DNA of 64,000 bases from Cercophora sp. LCS_1 (lineage: Eukaryota > Ascomycota > Sordariomycetes > Sordariales > Lasiosphaeriaceae). The notes under the pieces are model-generated. The model was not told the DNA's origin. It saw nothing but the letters and a program-made list of their open reading frames with translations, and ran no database searches. The DNA lies in assembly GCA_036250225.1 (NCBI GenBank), contig JAPZLL010000002.1:434001-498000 (forward strand). The letters are read 5' to 3'. Shown here piece by piece: positions 59,555 through 64,000 of this stretch (the stretch's first letter is position 1; the number at the start of each line of letters is the position of its first letter). The translations under genes and the position numbers were made by a program.

Positions 59555-61738
59555 ATGGCCAAAGACAAAAAGGGCAAAAGCGATTCCAAAAAGGCCAAGC
59601 TAGCCGAAAAGAAGCAAAAGCAAGAGAAAAAAGCCGAGAAAAAGGCCAAAACCAAAGCCTCCAAGACCCAAGACTCGTCAGATGCCGAAGACGTCGACCT
59701 CGATGCCGTGCTCGAAGAATACCGTCGCCAGCAGGAACAATTCCTCAAAATCACCGAAACCGTATGCGATTCCCCTCCGCGCGCCCGCGCCGCATCATGT
59801 CTCCTCGCTTCACCAATCAACACGAACCAGCTCCTCCTCTTTGGAGGGGAATACTTCAACGGCGCGCTAGCGACCTTCTTCAACGACCTCATGGTCTACT
59901 ACATCGACCGCGACGAGTGGCGGTGCGTGACCAGCCCGAATGCGCCCCTGCCGCGGAGTGGACACGCTTGGTGTAGGGGTGGTAACCAGGCTGGCAGCGT
60001 GTACTTGTTTGGAGGGGAGTTTTCGTCTCCGAAGCAGGGGACGTTTTACCACTACAATGATTTTTGGCGGTTAGACGTTGCAGCCAAGGAATGGAATCGG
60101 ATTGAGTGTAAAGGGAAGACGCCACCGGCTCGGAGCGGACATCGAATGACGTATTATAAGAATTACATTGTGCTGTTTGGCGGGTTTCAGGATACGGCGA
60201 ACCAGACAAAGTATTTGGCGGACTTGTGGTTGTATGATACGCGGGATATGATCTGGTATCAACCCGCGTTGCCGCCGGCGCAGTTGAAGCCGGATGCGCG
60301 GTCGTCGTTCACGTTGTTGCCGCATGAGCAGGGGGCTGTGTTGTATGGGGGGTATTCGAGGGTCAAAGGGACTGCGACGGCTGGGAAGGTTAAAGGCGCG
60401 GGACAGAAGAATGTGTTGAAGCCGTTGGTGCACCAGGATTGTTTCTTTTTGAGGATAACGCAGCCCCCAGCCGAGGCTCCGAGTGGGACGCCGCCGACGG
60501 TGAGGTGGGAGAAGAGGAAGAAGCCGGCGAATGCGCCGAATCCGACCAGGGCGGGCGCGACGATGGCTTTTCACAAAGGACGAGGGATACTGTTTGGCGG
60601 TGTGCATGATGTGGAAGAGGATGAGGAGGGGATGGAGAGTGAGTTCTTTAACCAGCTGTTTGCGTGGAATGTGGAGAGGAATCGCTTCTTCCCGCTGGCG
60701 TTGAGGAAACCGAGGGTACAAAAGAAGGCTGGCGCGAGCGAGGGGAGAGTTGGGAGGAGGGGACGGGCGCAGCAGAATGAGGAGGAGTTGCTGAGACATT
60801 TTGCGGCGCTCCAGGCGGGTGGGAAGATTGAGGACGCGGATGATATGGAGATTGACAACAAGAAGGAGAAGGACGAGACACCGACGAGGGAGATGCCGGT
60901 GTCCATGGAATTTCCGCATCCGAGATTCAATGCCCAGTTGGCGGTCCAGGATGATGTGTTGTACTTATATGGAGGGACGTTTGAGAAGGGAGACCGAGAG
61001 TTCACATTTGACGACATGTATGCGATCGATCTCGGGAAACTGGATGGTTGCAAGGAGGTCTTTACCAGACCGGTGGAGGATTGGATCGTAAGTGTTTTTC
61101 ATCTTGTGCTGGAACGGTGGTTAACTGGGTCTAGGAATCGGAAGACGAAGAAGATGACGATGAAGACGAGTATGAAGACGAAGAGGAAGAGGAGGACGAA
61201 GAAGAAGATGAGGACGGGGATGTTGAAATGGCGGATGAAGAGCCAAAGAAGAGGCTCTTTACGCCCAGCAAACGAGGGAAGAAGGCGCCTACGGATGAAT
61301 CCGAGGCTGCCAGCTCTGGGGTGACAGCTGAACTGGCTTCATCTGTCGCGGACGAGGAAGAGACAGAGGCCGCAACAACGGTGGATGATGGTTTGCCGCA
61401 TCCTAGGGTACGTATCGCCCGCCTTTCAATTTGCAGCACGATACTAATACTGCGTACAGCCCTTCGAGTCTCGCAGAGACTTCTTCCAGCGTACCTCCAA
61501 CGAGTGGCAGGAAGTTCTCATGACCAACCTCCGGTGGAAGGGTATCCAGCCTGAGTCTCTAACAGTCAAGGAAATCAAGACCAAGGCGTTCGAGCTGAGC
61601 GAGGAGAAGTGGTGGGACTGCAGGGAGGAAATCATGGCACTCGAGGAGGAACAAGAGGCCGCTGGTATTGGCGAGGTTGTTTCGCTTGCAGACAAGGCTG
61701 GTGGTGGCCCAGGGACGGGTGGTGCGAGAAGAAGATAG
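59555..61738 (+). CDS. Kelch-repeat protein with lysine-rich N-terminus (KLHDC4/Kel3-like)
   Basis: Exons 59555-61087, 61135-61407 and 61460-61738 give 694 aa. The first 40 residues are a Lys-rich helix. Kelch blades follow: NQLLLFGGEYFNG, GSVYLFGGEFSS, NYIVLFGGFQDTA, GAVLYGGYSR, RGILFGGVHDVEEDEEG, VLYLYGGTF, so six blades form a propeller. An acidic run follows the second junction (about 30 Asp/Glu). The conserved C-terminal stretch SRRDFFQRTSNEWQEVLM and SEEKWWDCREEI is typical of the KLHDC4/YPL263C family. Molecular role unclear; the yeast relative Kel3 is uncharacterised. The last acceptor (61459) follows a strong branch motif ACTAATAC. Confidence 0.92.
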
Positions 61739-61946
61739 GGGCTCAGGGGTCACATATAACCCTAACCCCATAAATAAAGAACGAACTTGGGATGACCACC
61801 TCTTTGTGGGCTGCTGCACGTGAAGTGGCGACGCAACCTGAACCCCTCAACGCGACATGATGCTTGGCGCGCGCGTGGCGGTAAAGGCCGACATTTTGAC
61901 TTACACTCCTTTTCACCATTAGGCATCAACGCTGAATTTCGTCAAG
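61739..61946 (+). promoter_or_regulatory. Compact promoter region with a telobox-like motif
   Basis: 208 bases between the Kelch stop and the WLM protease start. TAACCCTAACCCC at 61757-61769 is a telobox-type sequence, about 180 bases before the start codon. Confidence 0.5.
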
Positions 61947-63372
61947 ATGCCATTGGGAATCCAACGTCTAAATGCGAAGAAATCGCAACCAAACGATCGC
62001 ATCGTTTTTATCAAACCGCTCAAAGGCCGCGATGAAGCCATTGCCCAAGACTTTCTCGAGCGCATCGCCGCACAATGCCGTGAGCTTCCTTCGAATCATC
62101 GCTTTCTCAAATCTAATCATCTTGCAGTGCCAATAATGAGAGAAAACCACCTTTCCGTCATGTCCCTAGAGGAATACGAATTCAACACCGAATTCGTTGG
62201 CCGCAACTTTAACGCCGGCGAGGTCATCCAACTCGTGCTCAAAGCCCGTTCAGGCCATTGGCTTCCGTTTGATTATGTCCAGATGGTGATGATGCATGAG
62301 TATTTACTCCACCACCTCTCTGGGTACGTGTAGACTGATATCGTCTAGACTAGCGCACTGCAAACAAATGAACCATTCCCGCGCCTTCTGGGCCGTCCGG
62401 AACCAATACGCCGAGCAGATGCGTCACCTCTGGGCACGCGGTTTCACCGGCGAAGGCCTATGGGGACGCGGCGCGTTCTTGTCGACGGGCGAGTGGGAGA
62501 AGAACTCGGTGCGGGATGGGGAGTCGCTTCCGGAGCACTTGTGTGGCGGGACGTACCGCTCTGCAGGCAGAAAAAGGAAGGCCAAGAGTGCGTTGACGTA
62601 CCAGGAGCAAAAGGAGAGGAGGATACTCAAGAAGTTTGGGGCGAATGGGGTTGCGCTTGGAGAGGACGAGGAGGTCAAGAAGAAGTTGGAAGGCAAAAAA
62701 GTGGCGGCGAAACCGAGGGTCGCCGGGAGTGCTCGGGGGAGAGATCTCCGGGCGGCGGCGGCGTTGGCTAGGTTTGACCAGCAGCAGAAGAAGGAGGTGA
62801 AAGAGGACGAGGGGATGAGTAGTGGGGAGGAGTATGAAGAGGAAGGCGATGCGGTTGATTTGGATGGGAGGAGGTTGCTTGATTCCAAGGGGAGAGGCAT
62901 GATCAAGGTGTGCGAAGACGAAAACCCCGAGGACGAGGATGTCAAGCAGGAGATCTTGGAGCTGCGAAGCTGTGGCCCGAAATGGTTTGGGAGAAGCGCG
63001 AAGACGGATCCTCTGGTGTTGGACAAGGAAGATGACACCACATCAAAGGTGAAGGAAGAGGGGAAATCTGACAAACTGCTACCGCGGGAGCGAGAAACGA
63101 CAGGGGAACAATCACAACAGACAACGAAGCCGGCAAGTTCCAAGGATCCGCCGGTTGCGAATACGCCGACGGGTGTTTGTCCGGTTTGCTCCTTTGCAAA
63201 CGACAAGATGTCCCCAACCTGCGCCGTCTGCTCCAATGTTCTGCACCTGAAGAACATGCCGGGTGCATGGGCTTGCACCAGTCAGGCTTGTCGAGGCAGT
63301 GCCTATCGCAACGCAACAGATTGTGGCGTATGTGGTGTCTGCGGGGAAAGGAAGCCTGCGTTGTCTAGATGA
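61947..63372 (+). CDS. WLM-domain metalloprotease, Wss1-like
   Basis: Nuclear DNA/SUMO-linked protease that degrades DNA-protein crosslinks. Exons 61947-62079, 62128-62299 and 62349-63372 give 442 aa. The zincin motif HELAHCKQMNH is restored across the second intron (62300-62348), matching HExxHxxxxxH. Upstream, VMSLEEYEFNTEFVGRNFNAGEVIQLVLK is the WLM core. Downstream come an acidic linker and two zinc ribbons: CPVCSFANDKMSPTCAVC (RanBP2-type) and CTSQACRG...DCGVCGVC. The first intron (62080-62127) is 48 nt and stays open if retained; removal gives AAQCLPIMRENH, closer to the family, so I treat it as spliced. Start at 61947 is the first ATG and fits the family N-terminus. Confidence 0.93.
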
Positions 63373-64000
63373 CACGGCATACTTTACTAGGGTCGTAGTG
63401 GCACTGCTATCCGCGGAGGTAGTGTAGCATTGGTGGTCAATATTGATGAACTGTCCGTTTGTTGGTCCCAGAATCCTGATAGGTGCCTGGAATTAAGCAA
63501 GTACCCCGGTCGTTGAACGATCAGCGCAGCATAACGCAAGTTGTTGGAATGGATCAGTGGCTCAAGAGCTGTGCCCAACTCTGTGCCGCGCATCGTTCAT
63601 GCGGAGCTGAAGCTTGATCGATTGTCCAGTCATTTCAACAGCCTAGGTGCCTAGGTAGGATAATCACAAATCACTGAAGGTGCCTTGCTCTCAATGGAAG
63701 TGTGATTGAAACGCATCTCTTTTCTCAGCAAGTCGAAGCTCAAGATGGAGGGTCCCGGAAAAGCGCTCCCCGCACTCTTGTTCTCCAGGGCAGCTCCTTC
63801 TCGTTGTCGTCGTCAGGGCTTTTGCGCGTGGTGTCCTTGTCGACAGGGGTCGCCCCGCTGCCGCCGTGGATTGGCCAATCGAGGGGGCCACAGCTGAGGC
63901 GTTCGGCTGGCGACGGACAGGCGAGTGTTTCATCCCCTTTCCAACACTCCAAGCAGGCCCACTGTGCCTTCCCGATCTGCCCACAGTGCCCGGTTCGTGC
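63373..64000. other. Right window edge, no gene seen
   Basis: About 630 bases. Short frames on both strands without recognisable motifs; a gene beyond the edge cannot be excluded. Confidence 0.4.

Noticed and set aside
1..64000. Repeat-induced point mutation (RIP)
   Set aside because: I saw no AT-rich, stop-dense blocks or repeated mutated copies by eye; a dinucleotide index would be needed for a firm statement.

Overview
The window looks like nuclear DNA of a filamentous ascomycete, most likely a Sordariomycete. Genes carry several short introns (about 45-230 nt, GT-AG with a few GC-AG), base composition is moderately GC-rich, and the proteins are typical of Pezizomycotina: a C2H2 plus Zn(II)2Cys6 transcription factor, a WSC-domain copper radical oxidase, Atg10 and a fungal Rho GEF. 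Exon joins were built by hand from open frames, splice signals and family resemblance; nearly all joined genes keep frame and end in one stop. No database search was possible, so every family name rests on recognised motifs.

Layout. 1-10 kb: a minus-strand dual zinc-finger regulator running off the left edge, then plus-strand genes for a DHA1-type MFS transporter and an FAD monooxygenase whose last exon continues into an acetoacetate-decarboxylase-like domain. These three could be a small uptake/catabolic cluster. 10.0-10.4 kb: a structured tRNA-like Pol III candidate followed by a 31-nt A tract. 10.6-22.2 kb: a small conserved protein (-), an NTF2-like protein (+), a decayed small-GTPase-like ORF (+), an amino-acid permease (-) and ER alpha-1,2-mannosidase (-). 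23-37 kb is dense housekeeping: atg10, U1A/U2B''-type RNA-binding protein, ARPC1, an unknown Ser/Pro-rich protein, Ran GTPase, the proteasome chaperone Nas2, a Rho GEF and an SBDS-domain (Rtc3-like) protein. 37-44 kb is gene-poor, holding a small membrane protein, a short palindrome plus tandem repeat and a possible tRNA-derived remnant. 44-50 kb: an unknown protein, an OPA3-like mitochondrial protein and the Polo kinase. 51-64 kb: a PD-(D/E)XK-like fungal protein whose intron holds an 8-bp minisatellite, a five-WSC glyoxal-oxidase-type enzyme, a Kelch protein and a Wss1-like WLM metalloprotease.

Most genes are unrelated core functions sitting side by side. The items most worth a second look are the monooxygenase/decarboxylase-like fusion with its neighbours, the Pol III-like RNA element at 10.05-10.2 kb, the PD-(D/E)XK-like gene with its repeat-filled intron, and several introns that are GC-AG or would stay in frame if retained.
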